Notes: generated by a model not told the origin, from the sequence alone. Numbered from the stretch's first letter, positions 18,901-26,183 are shown. The stretch: DNA of 64,000 bases from an uncultured Bryobacterales bacterium (GCA_958295955.1 OY282420.1:3858435-3922434), one strand, 5' to 3'. Numbers and translations are program-made.

Positions 18901-19074
18901 CGGCGCCTGGCCGGGATATTCCGTGCGCACGATCACCTGCGTGTCGGACAGGTCGGGGATGGCGTCCAAGGGGATGTCGGCGATCGCGAGGAGGCCGCCG
19001 CCGACCGCCGCCAGAGCCGCGGCGATGACCGGAAAGCGGTTGCGAATCGACCACTCAATGAGGTTGGCCAACAT
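15931..19074 (-). CDS. cusA: Cu(I)/Ag(I) efflux RND transporter permease, CusA-type
   Basis: A 1047-aa heavy-metal RND pump of the inner membrane. The signature GTMVDAGIVTVENAH (~400), with the proton-relay Asp, is the variant found in monovalent-metal (Cus) pumps and not in Czc pumps. The three methionines that bind Cu(I) in E. coli CusA are present in matching contexts: GDLLYMP, PLSMLET and RIDMLSTGIK. The family has about 12 membrane helices. The start at 19074 overlaps cusB by 20 bp. With the adaptor and outer-membrane channel genes upstream it forms a complete tripartite efflux system exporting Cu(I)/Ag(I) from the periplasm. No regulator (CusRS, CueR) is in the window. Confidence 0.93.
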   Translation of the reverse strand: MLANLIEWSIRNRFPVIAAALAAVGGGLLAIADIPLDAIPDLSDTQVIVRTEYPGQAPRIVEDQVTYPLSAQMLSVPYAETVRGYSFFGLSLIYVIFKDGTDLYWARSRVLESLNFAAGRLPPGVTPSLGPDATGVGWAFMYALKSDRHDLSELRSIQDWFLKYELSAVPGVAEVASIGGFVKQYQITLDPNKLRAYNLSISKIREAVRMSNREVGGRVLEISEKEFMIRGRGYFESLDDIRRTALGVDARGIPILLRDVARVHIGPEMRRGLADWDGEGETVGGIVVVRSGANTLQVIRGVKTRLEELRPGLPAGVTIETAYDRSHLIERSVAGLKDALTQQFGIVALVCVLFLVHFRSALVAVVSLPVGILMAFAAMSWQGIDANIMSLGGIAVAIGTMVDAGIVTVENAHRHLERYRGVKPHWRIVADSSKEVAPSLFFSLLVIAVSFLPVFTLEAEEGRLFKPLAFTKTYAMAAAALLSVTLTPVLVGYWVRGGILPERKNPLSRLLTAVYRPALALALRLRWWLLAAAAPALIVTAMAFRGLGSEFMPPLWEGDLLYMPTTLPGVSIAKAREILQQTDKIIKTFPEVAHVFGKAGRAETATDPAPLSMLETTIALKPRSEWRAGMTPEKLTRQMDAALQIPGVTNSWTMPVKTRIDMLSTGIKTPVGIKIAGPDLTELERIGKQVERVMRALPGTASVYAERVMGGNYLDFKIDRGEIARFGLTVGQVQEVIQSAIGGMNIATTVEGLERYPVNLRYARELRDDLPALRAVLVSTPAGPQVPLGRLAAIRYAAGPPVIKSENAKPNAWVYVDIRDVDIGSYVERARRAVAEGIELPAGYSMAWSGQFESMQRTRRRLLYIVPFTLLSIFVLIYLNNRSIAESLLVLAGAPFALTGAVWLLYALDYNLSVAVWVGMIALAGLYAETAIVLLLYLDRSYRDFQNKGLPADRNGLLQAIYAGSVRRVRPIVMTVATDAFGLLPILWSSGTGADVMKRIATPLVGGIVTSGLTVLLLIPAAYYLWRGRGLPRGGPLTGFADLEESV

Positions 19075-20410
19075 GCGTTCCGTCTCCGTATGGATGCTCC
19101 GGCATCGGCTCGGTTGAGTTGTCGAGCAAGCGGCCGACCGCCGCGCGCAGGTTGCTTTCCGAATCGATGAGGAACTGCGAGGAAGTCACGATGCGCTCGC
19201 CGGCCGCTACCCCCTCGATGACTTCCTGTTTGTCCCCCGCAACGGCGCCGAGACGGACCTCGCGCGGCTCGAATACGCCGCGGCTCCGCTCGACGATGAC
19301 GATCGAGCGCTCGCCCGAATGGAGCGCCGCCTGTTGGGGAATCGTGACGGCGTTGGCGATGCCCGGCGGCCGGATCGCGACATCGACGAACATGCCGGGG
19401 CGCAGCCGCAGATCGGGGTTGTCGATTTCAGCGAACGCCCTGAGCGTGCGCGTCCGCGGGTCGAGCGCCGTATCGAACAAGGTAATGCGCCCGCTCCACT
19501 TGCGGCTGGGGAACGACCGCGCCCGCACGCTGACGCGGGCGCCCTCGCGGACGCGGCGGATGTCGTCCTCGTAAAGCGCGGCCTCGACCCACAGGCGGGA
19601 ATGATCGGCGAGCTTCATCACCGTCATGCCGGGCGTCAGGCGCATCCCTGCCAGCGAGTCGCCCATTTTGCTCACGATGAATCCGGAGACCGGCGAGAAG
19701 ACCGTTACGGTGCGCGCGGCCTTGCGGGTTGCATCGAGCCGGGCAATCTCCCGGTCTCCCACGTCCCAGTAGCGCAGCCGTTCCCGTCCGGATTCGACCA
19801 GCGCCAGCGCCCGCTCGACGGCTTCGGGGTAGGCCGAGCCGGCAAGCTTATGGGAATAGTCGAGCGCCGCCAGGTACTCTTGCTGCGTGGTGACGAGTTG
19901 GGGACTGTAAACATCGAACAGAGGCTCCCCTTTTGCGACAAGCTCGCCGACGTTGTTGCGGTAAGCCTTTTCGATCCAGCCGTCGTACTTGGTATTGACC
20001 GAGACGACGGTTTCCTCGTTGTGGCCGAGCGTGCCTACGGTGCGAATTTCGAGTGCGAGGTTGCCCCGCTCGGCAACGGCGGTGCGCACCGAGAAGTTTT
20101 GCAGGAAGTTGGGGGCTACCCGCACGGCGCCGTCCGCCGGGGGCGCCTCGTCTTCGAAAACGGGGATGAGCTCCATGCCCATCGGCGATTTGCCGGGCTT
20201 ATCGGAAATGAAATCGGGATCCATCGGGGCGCGCCAATAGAGGATTTTTCGCTCGGCCGCGGCCGGCGCGGGGGGCGGGGCTGCATGGCTGCCGGTCATT
20301 TCTCCGGCGTGTTGCCCGGCGAACGGGTTGCGGCCGACGAAGCTCGATGCGGCCGTGCCGAGCGCGAACGCCGCGCCGGCAATGAGGATCGTTTTCGCGC
20401 GGTTCGTCAT
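19055..20410 (-). CDS. cusB: Efflux RND periplasmic adaptor, CusB-type
   Basis: A 451-aa membrane-fusion protein with an N-terminal signal/anchor (TILIAGAAFALGTAASSFVG). Just after the anchor it carries ILYWRAPMDP…DKPGKSPMGMELIPVFE, the methionine-containing N-terminal metal-binding segment typical of CusB (heavy-metal-binding YHS-like part). The barrel-sandwich and alpha-hairpin parts follow (~100-330), then the membrane-proximal domain (GVAAGERIVTSSQFLIDSE). The start codon overlaps the stop of the channel gene (ATGA at 20407-20410). The protein links CusA to the outer-membrane channel and delivers metal to the pump. Confidence 0.93.
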   Translation of the reverse strand: MTNRAKTILIAGAAFALGTAASSFVGRNPFAGQHAGEMTGSHAAPPPAPAAAERKILYWRAPMDPDFISDKPGKSPMGMELIPVFEDEAPPADGAVRVAPNFLQNFSVRTAVAERGNLALEIRTVGTLGHNEETVVSVNTKYDGWIEKAYRNNVGELVAKGEPLFDVYSPQLVTTQQEYLAALDYSHKLAGSAYPEAVERALALVESGRERLRYWDVGDREIARLDATRKAARTVTVFSPVSGFIVSKMGDSLAGMRLTPGMTVMKLADHSRLWVEAALYEDDIRRVREGARVSVRARSFPSRKWSGRITLFDTALDPRTRTLRAFAEIDNPDLRLRPGMFVDVAIRPPGIANAVTIPQQAALHSGERSIVIVERSRGVFEPREVRLGAVAGDKQEVIEGVAAGERIVTSSQFLIDSESNLRAAVGRLLDNSTEPMPEHPYGDGTHVGQPH

Positions 20411-21714
20411 GGTTGCTCCTTGTCCGGCTTGCCGGCGGGAAACGCAGCGCCGATCGCCCGCTCCATTTCGGCGAGCGATTTCATGAAGTCGCTTTGCAGC
20501 CGCGCCAAGCCGAGACGCACTTCGAGCAGCATGCGCTCGCTGTCGAGCAGGTCGAGCACGCCGACGGTCGCGGTCGCGGTCGCGTAGGCGGCTTCGGTCG
20601 AACGCAATGCCTGCTCCGCCTGCGGCAGCAGCGCGCTTTCGAAAAGATCGATCTGCCGGCGTATGGTTTGCAGGCGGAATCCGACCGAACGCACCGACAG
20701 GCCGGCCTCGTTGACGGTTTCCCGGTAACGCTGCTTCGAGGCGATGAGCCGTTCGGTTGCTTCCAGCACGCCCGCGTCGTACTTGCGGCGGGAGATCGGC
20801 AGGTCGATTCCGACCGTGAGGCTGTAGATGTTTTTGCCGTTCCCGTCGGGAGGCGAGTGTCTGCCGGCAAGGTCGCGGCGGCCGCGTACGTTGATAAAGC
20901 CGGCGCTTACGGTCACGTCGGGCAGGTGTTCTCGCCGCGCCAGATGCAGGCGCTTTTCGGCGCCTTCGACCCGCTCGAACACGGCTGCTATTTCCGGCCG
21001 ATGTTGCCGGGCAGCCTCATGAAGCGCTTCGAAATCGACGGATGCCTCGGGTACGGGAGGAAACTCGATTTGCGGCGCCGGCTCATCCGCGCGGCGATCT
21101 CTCAGCTTGTTGAGAACGGCTTCGGCATCCGTTCGCTGTCGGCGCAAGGTTTCGAGGTTGTTGAGGCCGCGGGTGATCTCGGCTTGCAGTTTCACCGCGG
21201 CTTGCTGCAAGCCGACGCCTTGGGCGTAGCGGGCCTGCGCCAAAGTCTCGAAGTGGTCGAGCAGATCGAGATCCTGCGCGGTGATGCGCATTGCCCGGTC
21301 GACGTACGCAAGATCGTAGTAGGCGAGCTTCAGGCGCCGCACGACCTCCGCCTTTGCGGCTTCGTGGTTTCGGGCCAGCACGGCCGCCTCTTTCGCAGCG
21401 ACTTGTTTGCGGTCGTTGAGCTTTCCGAACCAGGGAAAGCGCTGCGAGACGCCCAGGGCCGTGGTTTGCGGCCCGACGCGTGTTTCCGGCGCCCGCGCGA
21501 ACTGCGTCAACTCCAGCATGGGGTCGGGAAGAGCCGCCACTTGCGGCAACCGTTGCAAGGCGGCGCGGTATTGCGCAAACGACTCGCGGACGCCCGGGTT
21601 GCGATCCAGCGCCTCGGCAATGTAACCGGCAAGCAGCGCGTCGCCGTTCGTCGAGTAGGGTTCGCCGTATGCCGGCGCGGCCAGCATCAGGCCGAATGCA
21701 AGTTTCCAGTTCAC
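20407..21714 (-). CDS. cusC: TolC-family outer-membrane channel, CusC-type
   Basis: A 435-aa protein. I chose the GTG at 21714 (VNWKLAFGLMLAAPAYG), which has GGAGGAA 8 bases upstream and begins a signal peptide; the upstream ATG at 21780 would add 22 residues without signal character. Two outer-membrane-efflux repeats follow, rich in Ala, Leu, Gln and Arg with long amphipathic helices (ALPDPMLELTQFA, QRFPWFGKLNDR, GVLDLLDSERMLLEVRLGLARLQSDF). It forms the trimeric exit duct for the CusBA pump. It is the second gene of the operon if the small Cys-rich gene upstream is included. Confidence 0.88.
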   Translation of the reverse strand: MNWKLAFGLMLAAPAYGEPYSTNGDALLAGYIAEALDRNPGVRESFAQYRAALQRLPQVAALPDPMLELTQFARAPETRVGPQTTALGVSQRFPWFGKLNDRKQVAAKEAAVLARNHEAAKAEVVRRLKLAYYDLAYVDRAMRITAQDLDLLDHFETLAQARYAQGVGLQQAAVKLQAEITRGLNNLETLRRQRTDAEAVLNKLRDRRADEPAPQIEFPPVPEASVDFEALHEAARQHRPEIAAVFERVEGAEKRLHLARREHLPDVTVSAGFINVRGRRDLAGRHSPPDGNGKNIYSLTVGIDLPISRRKYDAGVLEATERLIASKQRYRETVNEAGLSVRSVGFRLQTIRRQIDLFESALLPQAEQALRSTEAAYATATATVGVLDLLDSERMLLEVRLGLARLQSDFMKSLAEMERAIGAAFPAGKPDKEQP

Positions 21715-21814
21715 GCTTTGTTCCTCCGAAGTTTTCCGGCAGTTTTCGGGCAGGGCCGACCGCGCTCGGGCGGAACCCAAGCAGGCGGAGGCCGGATTGC
21801 TTGCGTTGGAGGAA

Positions 21815-22192
21815 CTAGATCAGGAACGCGCAGTGCAGCACGAATCGCGGCGGCGAGTCCGCCGGGACGGCCGGGATAAAAGGCGCGCCGGAACGACTTT
21901 GCGCCGTGGGGGCGGGGCAGGCCGCGGCCGCGGATTCTGCGGGCAGCGCCGGCGGCGCCGTATCCGGCGGCAAGACGGACGCCGCGGACGCGCAAAGCCG
22001 CTTGCAAGCATCCGAGAACGGCGTGCTCGAATGCTCCTGCCGCCGGCCGCAACAGGCGTGGGCGTCGGTTTCGATCGCCTCGAAAAATGCCGCCGCGCAA
22101 GGAATGGCCGGCAGCGCCGTCAGCATCGCCGCGAAGGCCGCAGCGGCGAAGCGCCGGCCGGCGCTTTCCGTTACTTGCCTCAAGACGTTCAT
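21815..22192 (-). CDS. Small secreted cysteine-rich protein at the head of the cus-type operon
   Basis: A 125-aa protein with an N-terminal signal peptide (AAAAFAAMLTALPAIPCAAA). The mature part holds an ACCGRR motif, then CKRLC, then a Pro/Ala-rich tail with one more Cys and a C-terminal hydrophobic LHCAFLI. I recognise no family. The cysteines, and the place directly before a Cu/Ag efflux operon (100 bp before cusC, same strand), suggest a periplasmic metal-binding or sensing role. This is inference only; coding potential is supported by the signal peptide and good codon use. Confidence 0.5.
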   Translation of the reverse strand: MNVLRQVTESAGRRFAAAAFAAMLTALPAIPCAAAFFEAIETDAHACCGRRQEHSSTPFSDACKRLCASAASVLPPDTAPPALPAESAAAACPAPTAQSRSGAPFIPAVPADSPPRFVLHCAFLI

Positions 22193-22301
22193 GGCGCTGC
22201 GGTCATCACTTTTGAGCGGCCCGAGGCCGCCTGCACGTTCAGTATAAACCCTGCATCCACCCGAGAGTCAAGAAGTTTTCGGCTGCCCGCAGCCGGCGGC
22301 G

Positions 22302-23507
22302 CTACGTCGGTTCGACCAGATCGTCGAGCTGCGTGGCGTAGAGCGCGGGCTTGCCTTCCCGGTCGGTTACGAAGTACACCCACTTGCTGTTGGCGGAAAC
22401 GACCGGGTCGGGCAGCGCCGCGCGGCGGTCCAGGCGCTCCGCGCCGGCGAGCGGATAGGGCTTGCGGCTGCTCAGGTGCTCGCAGAGCGTGATTTCGCGC
22501 TGCAGGCGCGGGAACAACACATAGATGTTGGGTCCCGAAAGCCGGCGGCCGGCGCCGACAATCGCCGAGCCGTCGGTATTTTCGGCGAACCATCCGAACG
22601 CCGAGCACGGCGAATCGACGGTTTCCTCGAGCGTGTCGGGATCGATGCTGCGGATCGTCGCTCGGCGGTCAGTCGAGTCGGGGTAGTGGACATAACGCAC
22701 CCGGGCGCCTTCGCCGGACCAGCGTTCCCTGACGACCCGTTCGTCTTTGGCGGTCGGCCGCAGGTTTTTCTTGCCCTTGCCGTCGAGGCCGGTCAGGCAC
22801 AGGCGGTTGGCGACCTTTTCCGGGGGGCCTTCTCGGGCGTAGAGCAACTGCGGGCGTCCGGGCCGGAACTGGGGGTTCGCCAGCCAGTGGCGCTCTTCGG
22901 CAACGATCCGGCCGGCGGCGCGCTGCGCAAGCGCCACGACGCGGATTCTGCACTGCGGCTTTCTGGCGAACTGCCGCTCGGGGGTCGGTTGCCAATGGGC
23001 TTCGCGCATCTCGACGACGGCCGCGCTGCGCTCGTCCGCGGAGACGCCCAGATCGCCCGTGACGATCCACCCGTCCGGGCACTTGTAGTGCGTTTTGCGT
23101 CCGCCGCCGCGGGCAAGGGCTTCGTGCAGCTCGTTGTCTTGCAGATAGAAAAACGAGCGGCCGCGGCGGGTCAGGTGAGGGGAATAGGGATGAATGCCGG
23201 GGCCGGCGGTGAGCTGCGTCAGCCTGCCGCGCTTGAGGTCGAGCCGGTAGATCTGGCGCGCGCCGGAGTGCTCGGCGGCGAGCAGCAGAAACGAGTTGTC
23301 CCGCGCCAGGCAGCGATGGCTGTAAGCCGGGAGATGATGGAGAACCGCCGGGTTAGTCAGCCGGAACATATCGCGGCCGGTGAGGTCGTCGGAAAACCGT
23401 ACGCGGGGGGCGTCGAGGCGCGTTCCCCTCCCGGCCGCTCGAAGAATCGGAGCCGGAAAGCCGGACAGAATCGTGCGCCGGCTGACGAGCCGCATGGACC
23501 GACTCAT
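22302..23507 (-). CDS. Oligogalacturonate lyase-like beta-propeller protein
   Basis: A 401-aa protein. It starts with a Tat-like or Arg-rich leader (RLVSRRTILSGFPAPILRAAG), then the seven-bladed propeller pattern of oligogalacturonide lyases / TolB-like WD40 repeats: AGPGIHPYSPHLTRRGRSFFYL, then GKKNLRP, with DPVVSANSKWVYFVTDREG near the end. Family members act on unsaturated pectin oligomers or related uronates. The active-site residues cannot be confirmed by eye here. It lies 30 bp after the last shell gene on the same strand, so it is probably part of the microcompartment operon and linked to sugar or uronate breakdown. Confidence 0.7.
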   Translation of the reverse strand: MSRSMRLVSRRTILSGFPAPILRAAGRGTRLDAPRVRFSDDLTGRDMFRLTNPAVLHHLPAYSHRCLARDNSFLLLAAEHSGARQIYRLDLKRGRLTQLTAGPGIHPYSPHLTRRGRSFFYLQDNELHEALARGGGRKTHYKCPDGWIVTGDLGVSADERSAAVVEMREAHWQPTPERQFARKPQCRIRVVALAQRAAGRIVAEERHWLANPQFRPGRPQLLYAREGPPEKVANRLCLTGLDGKGKKNLRPTAKDERVVRERWSGEGARVRYVHYPDSTDRRATIRSIDPDTLEETVDSPCSAFGWFAENTDGSAIVGAGRRLSGPNIYVLFPRLQREITLCEHLSSRKPYPLAGAERLDRRAALPDPVVSANSKWVYFVTDREGKPALYATQLDDLVEPT

Positions 23508-23537
23508 CGTATCAGGCGGCGCGCCGGGCGGATGGGG

Positions 23538-23834
23538 TCAAGATTTTCGGCCCGCGCCTGCCTCGGGCGACAGTTCGATGCTGTCCACGATGCCGATCAC
23601 CGCCGCGTCGATCGGCGCTTTCATGCGCTTCACGGCGGTCATCGCAGCCCAGCCGTCCTGCGTCATCAACACGGTTTCGCCGATGCCCGCGCCCAGCGTA
23701 TCGACGGCGACGAACGGCGCGCCCCGCTCCCGCGCGGCGAGGTCCAATGGACGCACCAGCAGCAGTTTGATCCCTTCGTGTGTCTCGTGCTTCGCGGTGG
23801 AGACGACCTCGCCGACGATCTTGCCGAGAATCAT
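23538..23834 (-). CDS. BMC-P (EutN/CcmL) microcompartment vertex protein, copy 3
   Basis: A 98-aa protein starting MILGKIVGEVVSTAKHE. The order GKIVGEVVST, then LLLVRPLD, then VAVDTLGAGIGETVLMTQD, then IDAAVIGIVDSIEL is the EutN/CcmL pentamer pattern. BMC-P proteins form pentamers that cap the twelve vertices of the shell. The ATG at 23834 overlaps the stop of the previous BMC-P gene (ATGA), which fixes the start; a longer upstream frame is only the shadow of that gene. It is the third of three tandem, diverged BMC-P genes, as in PVM-type loci. Confidence 0.92.
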   Translation of the reverse strand: MILGKIVGEVVSTAKHETHEGIKLLLVRPLDLAARERGAPFVAVDTLGAGIGETVLMTQDGWAAMTAVKRMKAPIDAAVIGIVDSIELSPEAGAGRKS

Positions 23835-24100
23835 GATTCCCCGCGGGCGATGTTGTCGACGATGCCGGTGATGCCGGCGTCGGTGGGCGCTTGCGGGTCG
23901 AAGGCGAAACAGGCTTCGCGCCGGCCGCTCCAATAAACCGTTTCGCCCGCGCCGGCGCCCACGGCGTCCAGCGCCACGAGGGGCGCGCCGCGGTCGCTGC
24001 CGTCGGCGTCGATCGGTTGGATGACGAGCAGCTTTTTGCCGTCCAGCAGAGGGTCTTTGACCGTGGCCCAGACACGGCCGACGACGCGCGCCAATCTCAT
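23831..24100 (-). CDS. BMC-P (EutN/CcmL) microcompartment vertex protein, copy 2
   Basis: An 89-aa protein with the BMC-P core (MRLARVVGRVWATVKDP, LLVIQPIDADG, ALDAVGAGAGETVYWSG, ITGIVDNI). Its start overlaps the stop of the upstream copy (ATGA, 24097-24100) and its stop overlaps the start of the downstream copy. The sequence differs clearly from the other two copies (for example YWSGRREACFAFD in place of the usual loop), so the three may make hetero- or alternative pentamers rather than being recent duplicates. Confidence 0.92.
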   Translation of the reverse strand: MRLARVVGRVWATVKDPLLDGKKLLVIQPIDADGSDRGAPLVALDAVGAGAGETVYWSGRREACFAFDPQAPTDAGITGIVDNIARGES

Positions 24101-24378
24101 CGGCTTGTTTCTGCGTCGAGGCTGATTTGGTCGATAATGCCGACGATCGCGGTATCGACCGGCGTGTCTTTCATGCCGGAGGCCATGCGCGCCGAACTGC
24201 CCGCCACGCAGAGCACCGTTTCGTTCGCGCCGGCGCCCACGGTGTCGAGCGCGACGACGTAGGCATCCTTCGCTTGGCCGCCGGGAGCGACATGCTGCAA
24301 GATCAGCAGCTTTTTGCCTTCGAGACGCGGGTCCTTGCGCGTCGCGACGACGGTACCCACGACTCGAGCCAAAATCAT
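24097..24378 (-). CDS. BMC-P (EutN/CcmL) microcompartment vertex protein, copy 1
   Basis: A 93-aa protein with the pattern MILARVVGTVVATRKDP, LLILQHVAPGG, VALDTVGAGANETVLCV, then VDTAIVGIIDQISL. It is the first of three BMC-P genes transcribed leftward, 28 bp after the hexameric shell gene. It is the closest of the three to generic EutN/CcmL sequences. It forms pentameric shell vertices with or alongside the other two. Confidence 0.93.
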   Translation of the reverse strand: MILARVVGTVVATRKDPRLEGKKLLILQHVAPGGQAKDAYVVALDTVGAGANETVLCVAGSSARMASGMKDTPVDTAIVGIIDQISLDAETSR

Positions 24379-24406
24379 GACGGTCGGTTCGGCCGGCGGC
24401 CGGAGA

Positions 24407-24694
24407 CTACTTCTTCGCGGGCGGCTGGAGCGAGAAGATGTCGTCCAGGTTCGCGTGCGGACGCGGGATGACGTGGACCGAGATCAACTCGCCGATGCGC
24501 CGCGCGGCGGCGGCGCCGGCGTCGGTGGCGGCCTTGACGGCCGCGACGTCGCCGCGCATCAGCACGGTGACGTAGCCGGAGCCGATCTTCTCCCAACCGA
24601 CCAAGTTGACGTTGGCCGCTTTCACTGAGGCGTCGGCGGCTTCGACGAGCGATACAAAGCCGCGTGTTTCAATCATTCCGAGGGCTTCACCCAT
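24407..24694 (-). CDS. BMC-H hexameric microcompartment shell protein
   Basis: A 95-aa single-domain shell protein (PduA/EutM/CcmK class): [17 protein letters not shown] at the start, then [29 protein letters not shown], then the C-terminal [15 protein letters not shown]. The KIGSG segment forms the hexamer pore. It is the only BMC-H gene in the window, so the shell would be built from this facet protein plus BMC-P vertices; other tiles (BMC-T) may be encoded elsewhere. It starts 7 bp after the aldolase stop, so the two are surely co-transcribed. Confidence 0.95.
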   Translation of the reverse strand: MGEALGMIETRGFVSLVEAADASVKAANVNLVGWEKIGSGYVTVLMRGDVAAVKAATDAGAAAARRIGELISVHVIPRPHANLDDIFSLQPPAKK

Positions 24695-24701
24695 GAGTCA
24701 T

Positions 24702-25502
24702 TCACACTCCTCTGGCGCGGGTCGCTTCTTCCACTAGCCGGATCAATTCTTCCCGAGTCACAAAAAAACCGTCTTGGCCGTTGCCGTCCGCGGCTGCGGC
24801 GGCGGGACCGACATCCTCCGCCGTAACCGGACAGCCCGGCACGGCGGTTGCGTTCGAGGCGACGCCGTAACGCCCTCTCGATTCAAATAGCTTATCAACT
24901 TCGAGGCGCGGCAGGGCTTTCGCGCCGCCCAGCATTTCGGCGACGAAATTGATGCGCGCGAAATGCTCGACGGTCTCCATGCGGAAGTACGCCTGCATCA
25001 CGTCTTTGCCGTAGCTGACCGCGCCGTGATTGCCCAGCAGCAGGGCGTCGTATTTGGGGATCAACGGCAGCATCGGCTCGGTCAGGGCGTCCGTTCCCGG
25101 CAGGCCGTAGCCGGCGAGCGGCACGCAGCCGAGGCCGATGATGACTTCGGGCAGCAGCGCCGTGTCGAGGGCGCGGCCCGCGGCGGCGAATCCGGTGGCC
25201 GTGGGCGGGTGAGCGTGGACTACCGAATCGATGTCCGGGCGAACGTTGTAGATCGTGAGGTGCATCATGATTTCGGAGGTGCGCTCGAGGCGCCCCGAAA
25301 CCTTGTTGCCTTCGTAGTCCACGACGATGATGTCGTCGACGGACATCATGCCCTTCGAAACGCCGGTCGGGGTACACATGATGCGCTCGTCGTCCAGGCG
25401 GATGGAGATGTTGCCGTCGTTGGCGGCGACCCAGCCCTTCTGAAAAACGAGCTTGCCCACCTCGACGATGTCGCGGGCGTATTCGCGTTCGGTTTTAACC
25501 AT
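24702..25502 (-). CDS. Class II aldolase/adducin-family enzyme with C-terminal encapsulation-type helix
   Basis: A 266-aa protein, longer than the ~215 aa of plain L-fuculose-phosphate aldolases. Class II aldolase features are ANDGNISIRL (~27), the metal-binding HAHPPTATG (~98) and LLLGNHGAVSYG (~155). After residue ~235 comes an Ala/Gly-rich linker, then FFVTREELIRLVEEATRARG, an amphipathic helix like the encapsulation peptides that target cargo into microcompartments. In PVM-type BMCs this enzyme splits fuculose- or rhamnulose-1-phosphate into DHAP and lactaldehyde, with the aldehyde kept inside the shell. Direct linkage to shell genes supports that role. The exact sugar is not determined. 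Confidence 0.85.
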   Translation of the reverse strand: MVKTEREYARDIVEVGKLVFQKGWVAANDGNISIRLDDERIMCTPTGVSKGMMSVDDIIVVDYEGNKVSGRLERTSEIMMHLTIYNVRPDIDSVVHAHPPTATGFAAAGRALDTALLPEVIIGLGCVPLAGYGLPGTDALTEPMLPLIPKYDALLLGNHGAVSYGKDVMQAYFRMETVEHFARINFVAEMLGGAKALPRLEVDKLFESRGRYGVASNATAVPGCPVTAEDVGPAAAAADGNGQDGFFVTREELIRLVEEATRARGV

Positions 25503-25518
25503 GCGAAAACCCAGGATA

Positions 25519-26139
25519 TCACGCGGGGCCGGGGAAACCGAAACAATGAATGCGGACGCCGGGCTCCGGCTCGGCAGCGCCGGCGGTCATCGCCTCGGCG
25601 ACTGCGAGCGGCGAGACCGCGCGGTATTGCCGCAGCGGCCCCCAAAGCAGCATGTTCAGCGCGTTGCGGACGCCGTTCGTTGACAGCAGAAAGCTCGGGC
25701 GGAAGATGTCGAGACGCTGAAAACCGAGGGTTTGCAGTTCCTCTTCCAGGCGGCCTTTGAGGCGCAGGTAAAACAGAGGCGAATCGGCGTCGGCCGCGGC
25801 CGAGGTGACGATCAGGAAGCGCTTTGCGCCGCGCGCCGCGGCCAGCTTGGCGAAGGCCAGCGGGTAGGCGTATTCGGCGAGCTCCAGCGCGCGGCGGTTC
25901 GTCAGGGAATCGCGTCTGACGCCCAGGGCGCAGAAGGCGTCGTCGACCGCCGGCGCCGCGGCGTTTTCCAGCGCGTCGAAGTCCGTTCGCCGCCAGATCA
26001 ACTTGGGGTGCGTTGCCGTTGCCCCGCGGCGGGCCAGCACATGCACCGCGTTGTAGCGCGGACTCTCCAGCAGCAGGCGCAGGCAGCCGCCGCCGACTTT
26101 TCCGGTGGCTCCGGCCAGCAGGGCGGTACGCGCTTCCAT
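25519..26139 (-). CDS. NAD(P)-binding Rossmann-fold protein (atypical SDR, HTATIP2/YwnB-like)
   Basis: A 206-aa protein. The ATG at 26139 begins MEARTALLAGATGKVGGG, a dinucleotide-binding GATGxxG motif at the very N-terminus as expected. AFCALGVRRDS (~65-75) and the following tract, with FLIVTSAAADADSPLFYLRLKGRLEEEL (~115-142) holding the YxxxK-like YLRLKGRLE, match the atypical SDR group of NAD(P)H-binding or nucleoside-diphosphate-sugar epimerase-like proteins. It sits 16 bp before the aldolase in the same direction, so it is likely co-transcribed; substrate unknown. The longer upstream frame is not used because it runs back through the repeat and the lactonase. Confidence 0.78.
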   Translation of the reverse strand: MEARTALLAGATGKVGGGCLRLLLESPRYNAVHVLARRGATATHPKLIWRRTDFDALENAAAPAVDDAFCALGVRRDSLTNRRALELAEYAYPLAFAKLAAARGAKRFLIVTSAAADADSPLFYLRLKGRLEEELQTLGFQRLDIFRPSFLLSTNGVRNALNMLLWGPLRQYRAVSPLAVAEAMTAGAAEPEPGVRIHCFGFPGPA

Positions 26140-26141
26140 TG

Positions 26142-26183
26142 TCTTTCCGGCCTGCGCAGCAGCGTTTCCGGCCTGCGCAGCAG
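26142..26183. repeat. Two copies of a dispersed 21-bp repeat (TTTCCGGCCTGCGCAGCAG core)
   Basis: Two adjacent 21-bp units at 26142-26162 and 26163-26183 share TTTCCGGCCTGCGCAGCAG, whose centre CTGCGCAG is palindromic. The block ends exactly at the lactonase stop codon and lies just before the start of the NAD(P)-binding gene. The same unit recurs at 40702-40759 inside a helicase gene, 14.5 kb away. Confidence 0.85.

Noticed and set aside
16211-19054. A 947-residue Arg/Pro-rich frame antisense-shifted to cusA
   Set aside because: Composition (Arg, Ala, Pro, His) is the typical product of reading high-GC coding DNA in a wrong frame; it contains no domain and overlaps a clear CusA.
15931-19074. 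CzcA (Co/Zn/Cd) assignment for the RND pump
   Set aside because: The GTMVDA…ENAH motif and all three Cu(I)-binding methionine contexts match CusA and not CzcA.
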